64,000 nt of DNA from Cydia pomonella (taxonomy: Eukaryota; Arthropoda; Insecta; Lepidoptera; Tortricidae). Position numbers and translations under genes: made by a program. Location of the stretch: NCBI RefSeq assembly GCF_033807575.1, contig NC_084711.1, positions 9,362,001 to 9,426,000 of the forward strand. Direction: 5' to 3'. Shown piece after piece: positions 12,501-22,195 of the stretch. The first letter of the stretch is position 1; every line of letters begins with the position of its first letter. Under the pieces are notes generated by a model. It did not search any database. It had not been told where the DNA came from and saw only the letters and a list, made by a program, of their open reading frames with translations.

Positions 12501-13316
12501 ATTTTGCTTCACATTAAATTGCCACCGAGATTTGTTGAAAGCTTGCAATGTCTGAGATGAATTTATTCTTCTGAATTAAACTTTATATCTTGCATCATTG
12601 AGATAAGGTTCTAATGACGCGCATGATCTTATTGAAGTTTGATTGCACATTATATTCAGCGAATTGGCGCCGGCGTCATTAACTCGCTCGTTATTTCTGG
12701 CCGCGTTTTCTCATTGCTTGCGCGAGCGCATACAAGATCAGATTTAGGTAAAACCAGTGTAAAGTGATCTTGAAACCTGTGAAAACTATAGATACTCATG
12801 GGGCTCACATATAAGGGTGCGTTTGAGCTATCGAGTTCGGTTAGCAATTGGAATGCCACTGTGCCAGGGTCGGTCGGCGCAATGACCGATTACGTCAGCA
12901 AAATTAGCCACAGATTCGCCAATGTGCACAATATTGCAGCACGGACATATATTTAAACAGACAGACAACAGAATTTGTATGAACACCTAACGTGTCAACC
13001 TAAGCGAATCGGGGGTGAAAAAAAAACATGTAATGGTATTAACTATTACTTAGATATCAATCAAAATTCGGATCGAGGGAAATACCTACATGAATAGACA
13101 TAGAAAAAGTAGGTACTTTAGATTATCTGTCATATACATCACATAAATCCATTCTTTAGCAAGTGTTAAAAACGCAATAATTTCTTTTCCACCAGCTCGT
13201 AAAGGAACCTACTCTTTATTCATCAAAAACTGATGAGAAAGTTACATTTTATCCAAAATCAAAGAGAATAGGATAGTCTGACGGGTCTAAAGTACTCAAG
13301 CGCTTTATGCAAATAC
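12501..13316. other. Non-coding spacer
   Basis: No gene was recognised. The minus-strand open frame 12656-12859 shows no domain or codon pattern that I trust. Confidence 0.4.
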
Positions 13317-13585
13317 GAGTAGTAGACTCCGGTTGTAGCAAAAACCTATGGAAACTTAGCAAAAGACAACTCCAAATTATTATATGGATGCTTACTGGCC
13401 ATTAAGGGGTCAAAGGAGTCTTGGCCCTTACTTTAAGACACCTAATGTGTGAATATCACACCCTCGTCAGACAAAGAGTGAAGGACTTCGGAGCAGGCTG
13501 CCTAGAAGCAAAGGAATTCAATACGCAACCTATGAGCTCCATCATCCGGAACATACAGATGGTCATACTCGTAAAAACTCTTGAG
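13317..13585 (+). pseudogene. Possible remnant of a LINE C-terminal RNase H-like region
   Basis: One frame reads WKLSKRQLQIIIWMLTGH, a stop, then LRHLMCEYHTLVRQRV and KDFGAGCLEAKEF. The order 'L..LTGH' followed by a terminal helix resembles the C-terminal part of jockey/R1-type retrotransposon polyproteins, where the RNase H domain is followed by such a segment. The frame is broken and short, and the zinc-ribbon cysteines expected in between are mostly missing. It could be coincidental. Confidence 0.3.
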
Positions 13586-13947
13586 TAGTTGATGGATTAT
13601 TCTTAAGGGGGTAATTGCACAAAAGATCCCTATAGGTCGTCGAAGTGTACCAACCTATCCGCAAGAGCTCCCTAAATTATAAAATAATATACATTTTATC
13701 CAGAAGAGTGACAAAGTCATTTAGTAGTAGTAAAACACTTTATTGTACAAAAATGAAAATAAAACAAGAAAAAAAAGCGGCCAAGTGCGAGTCGGACTCG
13801 CCCATGAAGGGTTCCGTACCATTTATGACGTATTAAAAAAAACTACTTACTAGATCTCGTTCAAACCAATTTTCGGTGGAAGTTTGCATGGTAATGTATA
13901 TCATATATTTTTTTTAGATTTTTCATTTTGTTATTTTAGAAGTTACA

Positions 13948-13965
13948 GGGGGGGGGGGGGGGGGG
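13948..13965 (+). repeat. G18 homopolymer
   Basis: An uninterrupted run of about 18 G lies in the first module of the repeat. The second module (near 14240) and the copy at 8612 have only about 7-9 G. Length may be affected by sequencing error. Confidence 0.8.
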
Positions 13966-14926
13966 ACACACATGTTTTCACTTTGGATGTGTCTCTCGCG
14001 CAAACTATTCAGTTTAGAAAAAAAATATATTAATAACCTAAATATCATTTTTGAAGACCTATCCATAGATACCCCACACGTATGGGTTTGATGAAAAAAA
14101 AAAAATTTTTTTAATTTTATGACGTATTAAAAAAAAATACTTACTAGATCTCGTTCAAACCAATTTTCGGTGGAAGTTTGTATGGTAATGTATATCATAT
14201 ATTTTTTTTAGATTTTTTATTCTGTTATTTTAGAAGTTACAGGGGGGGGACACAATTTTTTTCACTTTGGAAGTGTTTCTCGCGCAAACTATTCATCTTA
14301 GAAAAAAATGATATTAGAAACCTCAATATCATTTTTAAAGACCTATCCATAGATACCCCACACGTATGGGTTTGATGAAAAAAGATTTTTTGAGTTTCAG
14401 TTCTAAGTATGGGGAACCCCCAAAATTTATTGTTTTTTTTTCTATTTTTGTGTAAAAATCCTAATGCGGTTCATAGAATACATCTACTTACCAAGTTTGA
14501 ACAGTATAGCTCTTATAGTTTCGGAAAAAAGTGGCGGTGACATAATCGGACAGACAGACGGACATGACGAATCTATAATACAAATACAAAATACAAAATT
14601 TCTTTATTAACAAGGTAGAGTTGATTAGAGGTAGGGTTGACAAAAGTAGGTAATTATAAATTTTATATACATTGCGGTTAGATTAACAGTAGCCCTCACA
14701 CTAGGTCAAGCCTGTGTCGTGAGGACTTTGGTGAGACAGTAACAGCAAAACGAATTAACAACTAGTTGGTGCTATATAATACATGAGAAATTAAAAGATT
14801 ACAAACTATGAGGTGATCAACTAAAATAATTAAAATAAGTTACATGCAGATAAAGACTATAAAAAGGAGAATGAGTGGATGCAGAACATTACTTAATATT
14901 AATAATGATGAGTAATACTACTGTTT

Positions 14927-14964
14927 GTGCGTGTGTGTATGTGCATGTGCGTGTGCGTGTGTGT

Positions 14965-15003
<39 letters not shown>
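14927..15003 (+). repeat. (GT)n microsatellite
   Basis: TGTGCGTGTGTGTATGTG-type repeats become a pure GT run. It lies within the 3' UTR of the minus-strand LINE fragment. Confidence 0.9.
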
Positions 15004-15013
15004 TGAGTGTATT

Positions 15014-15199
15014 TTACTGCAAAGGTTTCAATACCTCTTCAGTTTCCCTGTAAGAGAGAGAGGCTAACCACCTTCGGACAACAATTTGAAATTCCTTGAG
15101 TGTCATGTTTTGCACGTTGAATAGTTTAGCTATGTGATTGTACACATATGGGTGGAGGAATTGAGGGAAGCGACGTGCATAAGGCGTTTCCGTTCTGTT
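15014..15199 (-). pseudogene. C-terminal end of a LINE reverse transcriptase
   Basis: About 61 codons are open to a TAA stop at 15014-15016. The residues include RTETPYARRFPQFLHPYVYN and HIAKLFNVQNMTLKEFQIVV, ending in a WLASLSYRETEEVL-type tail. The pattern 'PYARRFP.FLHPY.YNHI' followed by 'W...LSY..TE..L' is typical of the extreme C-terminus of jockey-clade retrotransposon proteins. All catalytic parts are missing because the copy is 5'-truncated. It is non-functional. Confidence 0.6.
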
Positions 15200-15250
15200 C
15201 CGGTGTTATAAGGGTTCCGTTTTTTGCCATTTGGCTACGGAACCCTAAAA

Positions 15251-15774
15251 ACACTCATCATTAGTACGCAAAAGCAGTAGTAATAGTAGTAGGTGAACTT
15301 AATCATGACAACATAATAAACAACAATATAATAACATCGATTAACTTAATCATCATTGGTCATTGAATGCCAATTTTGAGTTGTTCATATATGTAGCTGG
15401 TGGAATTCACTTTTAAGAGATGACTTTTATATTATAAATATTTAATTGCGTTTATTTGGAATGTTGTCGCTCAGATGTTGTGAACATGTTTGTGTTTACT
15501 CGGTAGCAAAGTTCTTAACCTCGTCTTTGAAACCCTCGTGATGCTCATGATTCCACTTTTAGAACCACTCGCTACTCACTACGCTCGTGATTCAGTTTTG
15601 GATTATTTCCCTCGCACGAGGGATTAAACAACTACGTTCCCCCTTGTAAAACAAATAACGATTCTATTATTTTCATTTCCGATAAAACCCGAGAAATACC
15701 GAATTCCACACCGAATGAATACGTATTATACTCGTACCTACCTACCTTTTACCAGATGTAATTTGCTTCAACTT
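15251..15774. other. Non-coding spacer
   Basis: It includes a stretch at 15575-15640 (CACTACGCTCGTGATTC, CCCTCGCACGAGGGATT) resembling the diverged repeat at 1310-1520. No gene is supported. Confidence 0.45.
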
Positions 15775-16130
15775 TGAAGGTGACATTCGGATGGCAACTG
15801 CAGCTACATTACTGTTGCGGCAGTACTGCTGCGGCCTCGATGAAGGGGCCTTCCTCTGTCACTGCCAATATAACCAGCTAGTTGCGACCAATCGCGCGCG
15901 TGATGCGAACTCATCAACCAATCTCGTTAAACTGCACGATTGCATTGGTTCGAATTCGTGTGCGTGACACCACTGTGCTGGCTCCATTCTTATTGCCCGT
16001 AAGACCCGTCCTTAGATATATGTCTGGGAATGAACGTTCTTATCGCGGTAGTACCTAATGCGGCTGCAAAAGGCACTAATTTTATCAACGATATTGACGG
16101 TAATGCTGTTGCCATCCGAACATCACCTTT
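15775..16130. mobile_element. MITE with GGTGACATTCGGATGGCAAC ends
   Basis: The left end has GGTGACATTCGGATGGCAAC and the right end GTTGCCATCCGAACATCACC, a near-perfect terminal inverted repeat about 355 bp apart. The middle (about 15877-15985: AGTTGCGACCAATCGCGCGC, GTGATGCGAACTCATCAACC) is related in reverse to 40217-40360 and is probably a nested or shared foldback. The minus open frame 15990-16178 is an artefact of the repeat. Confidence 0.7.
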
Positions 16131-17030
16131 AGATAAAATATCTTCTGTAAGTATACCTTGTAACATAGTTATACTCAAATCATATTAAAATGTTCTAATT
16201 AGTTACCAATTGGAAGAGCGAGACTTTCTGACACAGGTTCTATATACCTACTAGAAGGTCTCAACCCCTTGTATTATTGTATCATTTTATATTGAATGAA
16301 ATAAATTATTATAAAAAATTATTATTAAATTATTATACCTATTTTGTTGCGTTTGATTGATCTACGCAGAGGTATTATGTCTGTGTGTTGCAGTCATGAC
16401 CGCACTAAAGTTATTTCGAACTAGCGTGTGCCCGCGACGTTGTCGATATTTATATCGTTATTAAATTCCTCTTCCGTTCGGCTTTATGTTCAATCGGTAG
16501 CCGAAATTTTATGGCACATAATGTTCACCGAAATTAACTTCGATTCATTTCAACACGAGCTTATTACGAGGAAAATTTTACTCGGTTTAATAATCTCCCG
16601 GCCATACGGTGGCTTGTGAAATATAACGACGACACGAAGCAAACTTTCGGAAGTGTGCTGTTTTGGAATGGTTAATATCACACGACCTACACATATGGCT
16701 AAGTTCGAAGAAAGAGCCGAGAAAACCTATAACGCCTATAACAGTTTCGAGCCCTTATTTCGATTTACGTAACGTTTCTCCTTTAGGTACCCGGATACAA
16801 ACCCCTCTGCTCTAAATGTTGACTTAGATTTGGAAATTGATGTATTATATTTGTGTTAGACAATGTCTGAAATATCTCTATCTATACTATTATCTTCTTG
16901 ACATATTTTTTATACAATTGTATGCATAAATTAATGTGAATATGAACATCAAAATAGTTTCAGTTATAAATTAGTTTGAATGACGACAGTTTTTTCTCAG
17001 CCATTTTTTTTACACATATGTTATGATTAT
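16131..17030. other. Non-coding spacer
   Basis: No gene was recognised. It ends at the ATAT target site of the 3.0-kb transposon. Confidence 0.45.
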
Positions 17031-17034
17031 ATAT

Positions 17035-20000
17035 GGGCCAAAATACTTTTTGATGCCTAAAAACTGGTCCCTCCGAAAGAATAATTAATTTTATGGGATA
17101 TCAATACAAAATTGCGCAAAAAGTATACTTATATCGAAATATAACATTATTTTCTAACGCAGAAAACAAGATTCGACCGGGAAAATATGTTATTTTTCCT
17201 AAAATTACGGTAACAACGTTGTAATTTTTGGTAACGCAGTCGTTCTTAGTACAAAATATTGCTGTCCTTGAGCACTGTGTCAAGATGTACTTAGCTATTT
17301 CTCCCAATATTTCCTAGGTGGCGTTGAATCTTAAATGTCCCTATGAAAATGTAACCTTTGAACCTAATGCAACGCTAATAGATATTTTTTACATTAAATA
17401 TTTCATGGAATAAAAAATTATTTAGTCTGTGTCCCCAACAAAGAACAAAATCGTAACTACCTTGCGTTGCTATATGAAAATAAACCTTAAAGTGAGTGTG
17501 TTACATTTTATTTGACTTCATTTCGTTCGACTTATTGTAACTATTAGAACGAATGATAGCAACTGCGCGGGGGGGAGACCGCTAGCCGGATCAGCGCGTC
17601 ACAGTCGTTGAGAGAGGTTCGTGTATTTATTGCGTGGCCGCTGAGTTACCGCTGTCGAAAGGTACGTACTGACGATATTTTACATTATTGTTATTTTAAT
17701 ACGCAGTTAGTCATGCTTTGTTTCTGTCAGTGTTAGAATATTTGCATTTTGTTATTCTTTTTAGTGAATATTTACAACGCAGTCAAATATTTACAACTGC
17801 GTAACTGCTACACTGCGTTACTAGAAAAAAGTAACGCAGTTGTTGTAAAGGTAACGCAGTTGCGTTTTTTATTATTTTTAATGTTAGAAATATGTTATTA
17901 AGACCGAAATGCAAAAATACTCTTTCTTTCTTCACAGAAAGAAGCTTCTGCACTAAATGGCGTCAACGAACGCAGAAAAGCAACGTCGTTATAGGCTTAA
18001 ATTAAAGTTGGACCCTATAAAAAATGCTGAAGCCAAAAAAAAAACATCTTGAAAGGTACCACGCAAATAAAAAACTTGTAAAAGATATGACAGAGCGTGA
18101 ACACAGAAATATCAAGCGTAAATGGAAGACTGCGAACAAGAAACGACGAGAACGTCAAAAGTGTGCTCAACAAATTATGAACATTACACCGGCGTCCAGC
18201 CCACGGTCAGGAACTCCAGTTTCACCGAGATCTAGAGGCCGAAGACAAATACGAAGAGATCGCTCTGCAGTTTACAGAAAAAATCTGAAAATTCAGGAAG
18301 AACTCGAAAAGATGAAACGGCTGTGCGATAAATACAAAAAGAGATAGCAACGAGCTAAAACCACAATCAAAGACACGAAAAAAATAAATAAGCTTAACCA
18401 AAACAAGTATTCAACGATATCTAATGCAATTAAAGACCATTGCAAAAGTTTGAAGTCAGTGAGAGAGAAGAAAGCCTTAAAACGAATTTTCCAAGGAGAA
18501 GGCATAGCCAAGTCTAAAATGAAGATTAGTATTATACGCGAGACTTTGGGCATTGATCAGATGAAAGTGATGAAACGACAGAATAACCCTTTAGGGAAAA
18601 AGCTTCTGGTTGATAATATTAAAAGCTTTTTTGACCGTGATGATGTTTCTAGAGCTACGGCGGGTAAACGGGAAACTGTCACCTTTAAAAAAATAAAAAT
18701 GCAGAAGCGCCATTTACTGGACACGATGAAAGGCCTATTTCGTTCATTCAAAAAAGAAAACCCAAAACTGAGATGTTCTTATTCATATTTCATAAAAAAT
18801 AGGCCTTTTTACGTAAAACCGCCTTCAGTTGCTGGGAGAGAGACTTCCCTATGCGCAGTATATTATAGATGCTCTTCACAAAACAAGAGTCCTTGCCACC
18901 TCAGACATGAACGAACTTATCGCTAGCACAGTATGCTCGACATATAACAAAGCTTGTATGACTGGCAATTGTAAAAATTGTAAGACAAAAGAAATACTTT
19001 TTAGGGAAACAACAGGTAATCTCGGATTAGTGAAATGGGCTCATTGGATAAGGAAATCGGAAATGATTGAAAAATCAGGCAAAAAAGTAAAAGTTACTAA
19101 AAACGTAAAGGAAATAGCTGAAGGAACAGTTGAAGAATTGATAGGAAACTTAAAACAGACTTTGATACAATTAAAGAAACATGTTTACAACATTAAAATA
19201 CAGTACAAGAGTTATCGAAATGCTATAGATAATTTGAATAATAACGAAGTCGTTCTGCATGTCGACTTTAGCGAAAACTATAACTGTAAGCATTTTGAAG
19301 AGGTGCAGTCCCACTATTTTGGCGGATCAAGAAAGCAAGTAACTTTACATACGGGAGTTATGTACACAAAACCTGAAGGACATGACAAGCCAACTGTATC
19401 ATTTATCATTATAACAGATCTCTATAGAAAGTACTAAGTATAGTATGTAAGAAAATACTACTGTGTTACTAAGCTTACTACTGCGTTACTTTTGTGTCCC
19501 TTTGATTAATGTAGTAATTTCAGTAATACATGGACTTCTAGTGATCTTAAATGCCTGAACCTCGTACGTACGTATTATTGATCAAAAGTGGAAGGTTATG
19601 CCATTAGGTGGTATTCAATATAAGTTGTTTTTTGTTATTAATAGGAAAGTTTAAGTTTTAAAATGACACTTTGCTAACACAGTAATCTTAATTATTAAGA
19701 ATACTCCATGAAACTGATTATTTTTGTGATTTAACTTACTAAGAACTAAATGTAAGCGTTACAGTTTAAAACTGACATATTGAAAAGTCTGATTGTGCAA
19801 TTTTAATAAAAAAAGTTAATTTTGTAAAAAAGTAACGCTGTTGTTTAATTTCTTGACACCTTGATATATTAGTTGCCAGAAATATAATAAACTCATTAAA
19901 ACTATCGCTGCAGAGGTATGTATATTATAAATCGAACTATAACTAATCTATATTTACCTAAAAAAACAAAGAAATTTAATATTTTATTTTTATTTTTTAT

Positions 20001-20045
20001 CGAAATTTGTATGCTCGGATTAGGCATTAAAAAGTATTTTGGCCC
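17035..20045 (+). mobile_element. 3.0-kb DNA transposon with GGGCCAAAATACTTTTTGAT ends, copy 1
   Basis: A 3011-bp element starts GGGCCAAAATACTTTTTGAT and ends with the near-exact inverse (AAAAAGTATTTTGGCCC), giving terminal inverted repeats of about 26 bp with one mismatch. ATAT lies on both sides (17031-17034, 20046-20049), a 4-bp target duplication. The copy at 29848-32860 matches it except for two single-A length changes, and it is flanked by TTTT. The element carries a broken transposase-like gene and many GTAACGCAGT-type motifs near both ends. A 4-bp duplication with a transposase of this kind would fit the Sola superfamily, but that is inference. TTAA-specific piggyBac, 8-bp hAT and TA-specific mariner are excluded by the flanks. 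Confidence 0.85.
17957..19437 (+). pseudogene. Broken transposase-like gene of the 3.0-kb transposon, copy 1
   Basis: An ATG at 17957 lies 19 bases after a good splice acceptor. A likely 5'-UTR intron spans 17662-17937 (AAAG|GTACGT ... TTCTTCACAG). The reading frame begins MASTNAEKQRRYRLKLKLD, then changes frame at a run of 10 A (18037-18046), continues as a basic, coiled-coil-like segment with EREHRNIKRKW and EELEKMKRLCDK, meets TAG at 18345-18347, continues in the same frame to about 18840, then changes frame again. The last open part (18829-19437) has the cysteine cluster CMTGNCKNC and the motif HVDFSENYNCKHFEEVQ, whose D is a good candidate first catalytic acidic residue, then TLHTGVMYT. 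It stops soon after IIITD, probably before the last catalytic glutamate. The protein is not functional here. Family assignment to Sola-like DDE transposases is tentative. Confidence 0.6.
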
Positions 20046-20049
20046 ATAT

Positions 20050-20499
20050 ACGATAAACACAATTTGTCATACTGAACTACGTCGCGATTATTATTTTTTC
20101 GCTTCCGTCACGTCGTCCTCTTTTGAAAAATTGCAATTTTTCTAACTCGTCCCTGTTTGTAAACAACCATCAGTGTTTATTTTAGCTTACAAATCGGTCC
20201 TTAGCAGGGATAAGTCGGATTTGAACGAATCGCGAACGATAAAATGACATGCGGGCGAAAAAGGCTGTTCATATTATTAAACATAAGCATACATACCAAT
20301 ATGGAAAATTCGTTTTTGTTTCGGGTTGTAACTAAATATAGAAATTCAGTTCCTGGAAAATTCATTAAGACTTCCGTATTATATTTTGCGGTCCAATTGG
20401 CGTCTATACAAATTATATAAAATATGTTATGCCGCAGAGCTACTACTCATATAAAAAAAAGTTTTTGGAAAAAAAATCATGTTTGGTTCAAGCTTTTAT
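20050..20499. other. Non-coding spacer
   Basis: Nothing recognised. Confidence 0.45.
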
Positions 20500-20785
20500 C
20501 GCTGACTGTACTTTTCTTTCCACAGGCAACTAATACTCATCGACCCAATTCTAAAAACCCCAAACACAATTAGGTTGCGTTGTTTTATCACAGAGTTCCT
20601 ATGTCCACCTCTTGTCTCCGTCATCAGATCAGCTCGATGGTACCATAATATTGCATTGTCACCCGACTTACATATGTATGCAAATTTTCAGCTCAATCGG
20701 AAACCGGGAAGTGGATCAAATTTAACTTGCAAGATTTGATTACAAACAGACAACGGTCAGGTGAAAGTAAATAACAGCTTGTAAT
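20500..20785 (+). repeat. Probable interspersed repeat
   Basis: It begins ATCGCTGACTGTACTTTTCT and includes CAGATCAGCTCGATGGTACC and CAGCTCAATCGGAAACCGGG before AACAGACAACGGTCAGG. This style of sequence is a common dispersed repeat in lepidopteran genomes from general knowledge. Within this window only the first part (GCTGACTGTACTT...) recurs, near 48768. No coding sequence is present. Confidence 0.4.
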
Positions 20786-20965
20786 GAGAACGATTTTGAT
20801 CGAACCATTTAAAAATACCTCCTTAGGCATTGTAATATTTCAATGTCGTTGAAAGATTTAGCGAAATATTATGTCAATAATTCGGCCGTCATTCCAAATA
20901 ATCAAATTTTTTCCAGTTTCTAATATTTGTTATTAGATTTTATGTTATACTGTATATTGTTATAC

Positions 20966-21010
20966 GATCGGCCGCCGACATGTATAACTTATACATGTCG
21001 GCGGCCGATC
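20966..21010. repeat. Perfect 22-bp inverted repeat
   Basis: Two perfect 22-base arms are separated by a single C at 20988. The left arm starts GATCGGCCGCCGACATG and the right arm ends with its inverse. It is much richer in GC than its surroundings. It could be the remnant of a foldback element or a cruciform-forming site. Confidence 0.9.
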
Positions 21011-21630
21011 ATAAGTTCAAGCAGATCGTAATGTTCCTGTGTAATGTTTTGACAGTAGACACGTTAAACCAATAGTTAGTAGGATAGATTCGTTATGTTG
21101 CTTCAGATGCTCGAAGGGCAAAGTGTCCAGAAATAGGAGAACTCAGGGAACGAAACAGAGTTTCAAGATTTGCCTAGGAATTTTACGATCTGTTTTATCT
21201 TACGATTTGCCGCTGACATATCTACATATTTTTATTTATTTATATACTCACCAAGTTTATTTTCTCTAGTTATTAGTAATATAGATAGAAGTACATCAAA
21301 TAAAAATAATATTTGGCTCATGTTGCTTTTATTTCAATTTTTAATTTCTGCTTATTTATCTTATTTTGTTTTTGGGTCCTCTGACTGAAGGATAAATACA
21401 TGGTTAGAAAGATGGACAGGAAAGGCTTAGCTGTGGGGATTACATCCCTTCAAAAATTTAAATTGTCAGAAAAACGTAAGAAATACCAAACCTGTGGGTA
21501 CAAACACTACGAGTATTTTAATCTTACGTACAATAACTTCCATACTCGTACCTATGAATTACTCATCATCCTTATATAAGAGGAATGTGTAAAACATATG
21601 ATTCCCTTTATAGCTTTAAATTAAAGTTCC
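21011..21630. other. Non-coding spacer
   Basis: No gene was recognised. The 72-codon open frame at 21170-21388 is AT-driven. The stretch ends at the GTTCC target site of the Copia element. Confidence 0.45.
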
Positions 21631-21992
21631 TGATGTGCAGGATGCAGGCGCAGGGCTCGGCGTAAGAGTGCCACGAAGGATTGTGGTTTATGTCGTCGGA
21701 AATAAAATCATATCCTTGCTCAACAAAATAGTAGTTTTAATTTACCACAAATTACACTACATTTCGTATTCGTCAAAGCACGATGTACATTGATTAAAAT
21801 GTCACATATTTAAATATATTAAAATATATAATTGGGAGTGACTTCATGAAGAGCCATATATCGAACAGGGGGGAGATCAAAGACAAACCGGATAGGTTTT
21901 TATAGAGCGGTATCATAAAGAAGAAACATAAGTGTTGCCTGTTTATATTGATAGACAATACATGTAAAGGGTATACTACACGATTTCTAACA
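21631..21992 (-). repeat. 3' LTR of the Copia element
   Basis: A 362-bp repeat. In element orientation it starts TGTTAGAAATCGTGTAGTAT and ends CTGCACATCA. It appears identical to 26523-26884. Confidence 0.95.
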
Positions 21993-22008
21993 CTCCTCCT
22001 TGCACTTT
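21993..22008 (-). other. Polypurine tract
   Basis: In element orientation the sequence just upstream of the 3' LTR is AGTGCAAGGAGGAG. A purine run abutting the LTR is the expected primer site for second-strand synthesis. Confidence 0.7.
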
Positions 22009-22195
22009 ACATGCCAAATAAAAACTCTATAAGTATGGCTCTACATAAAGCATACTTATAATTAATTACATGCTGCAAGCTTAGTCTAGTAAAAAAAACA
22101 TAGACATAAATATCGTGATAAGGCATGCAGCTATAATTATGTAACACAGGAATGAATATCACATTAAAAAAATCACAAGTAGAGAAGTATAGCTA

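Larger units (their letters stand above)
14578..15206 (-). mobile_element. 5'-truncated jockey-like LINE
   Basis: On the minus strand this segment carries the end of a LINE reading frame, a stop, a 3' UTR with a (CA)n run and an A-rich end (TTTTGTATTTTGTATTTGTA). TATA flanks it on both sides (14574-14577 and 15207-15210), and removing it restores the sequence seen in the sister repeat copy. It is therefore a clean retrotransposition into an older repeat. Confidence 0.75.
13776..15250 (+). repeat. CGGCCAAGTGCGAGTCGGA family, copy 3, duplicated inside and interrupted by a LINE
   Basis: It opens GCGGCCAAGTGCGAGTCGGA and closes CATTTGGCTACGGAACCCTA, as in copy 2. The interior module beginning GACGTATTAAAAAAAACTAC is present twice in tandem (about 13827-14118 and 14119-14577), unlike copy 2. 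A LINE fragment at 14578-15206 splits the right part: copy 2 reads CGAATCTATAAGGGTTCC, and here the insertion sits after CTATA with TATA repeated at the far side. Confidence 0.8.

Noticed and set aside
8550..14375. Two similar 65-codon open frames (8550-8747 and 14178-14375)
   Set aside because: They are the same stretch of an interspersed non-coding repeat. The similarity comes from shared DNA, and the repeat is full of homopolymers.
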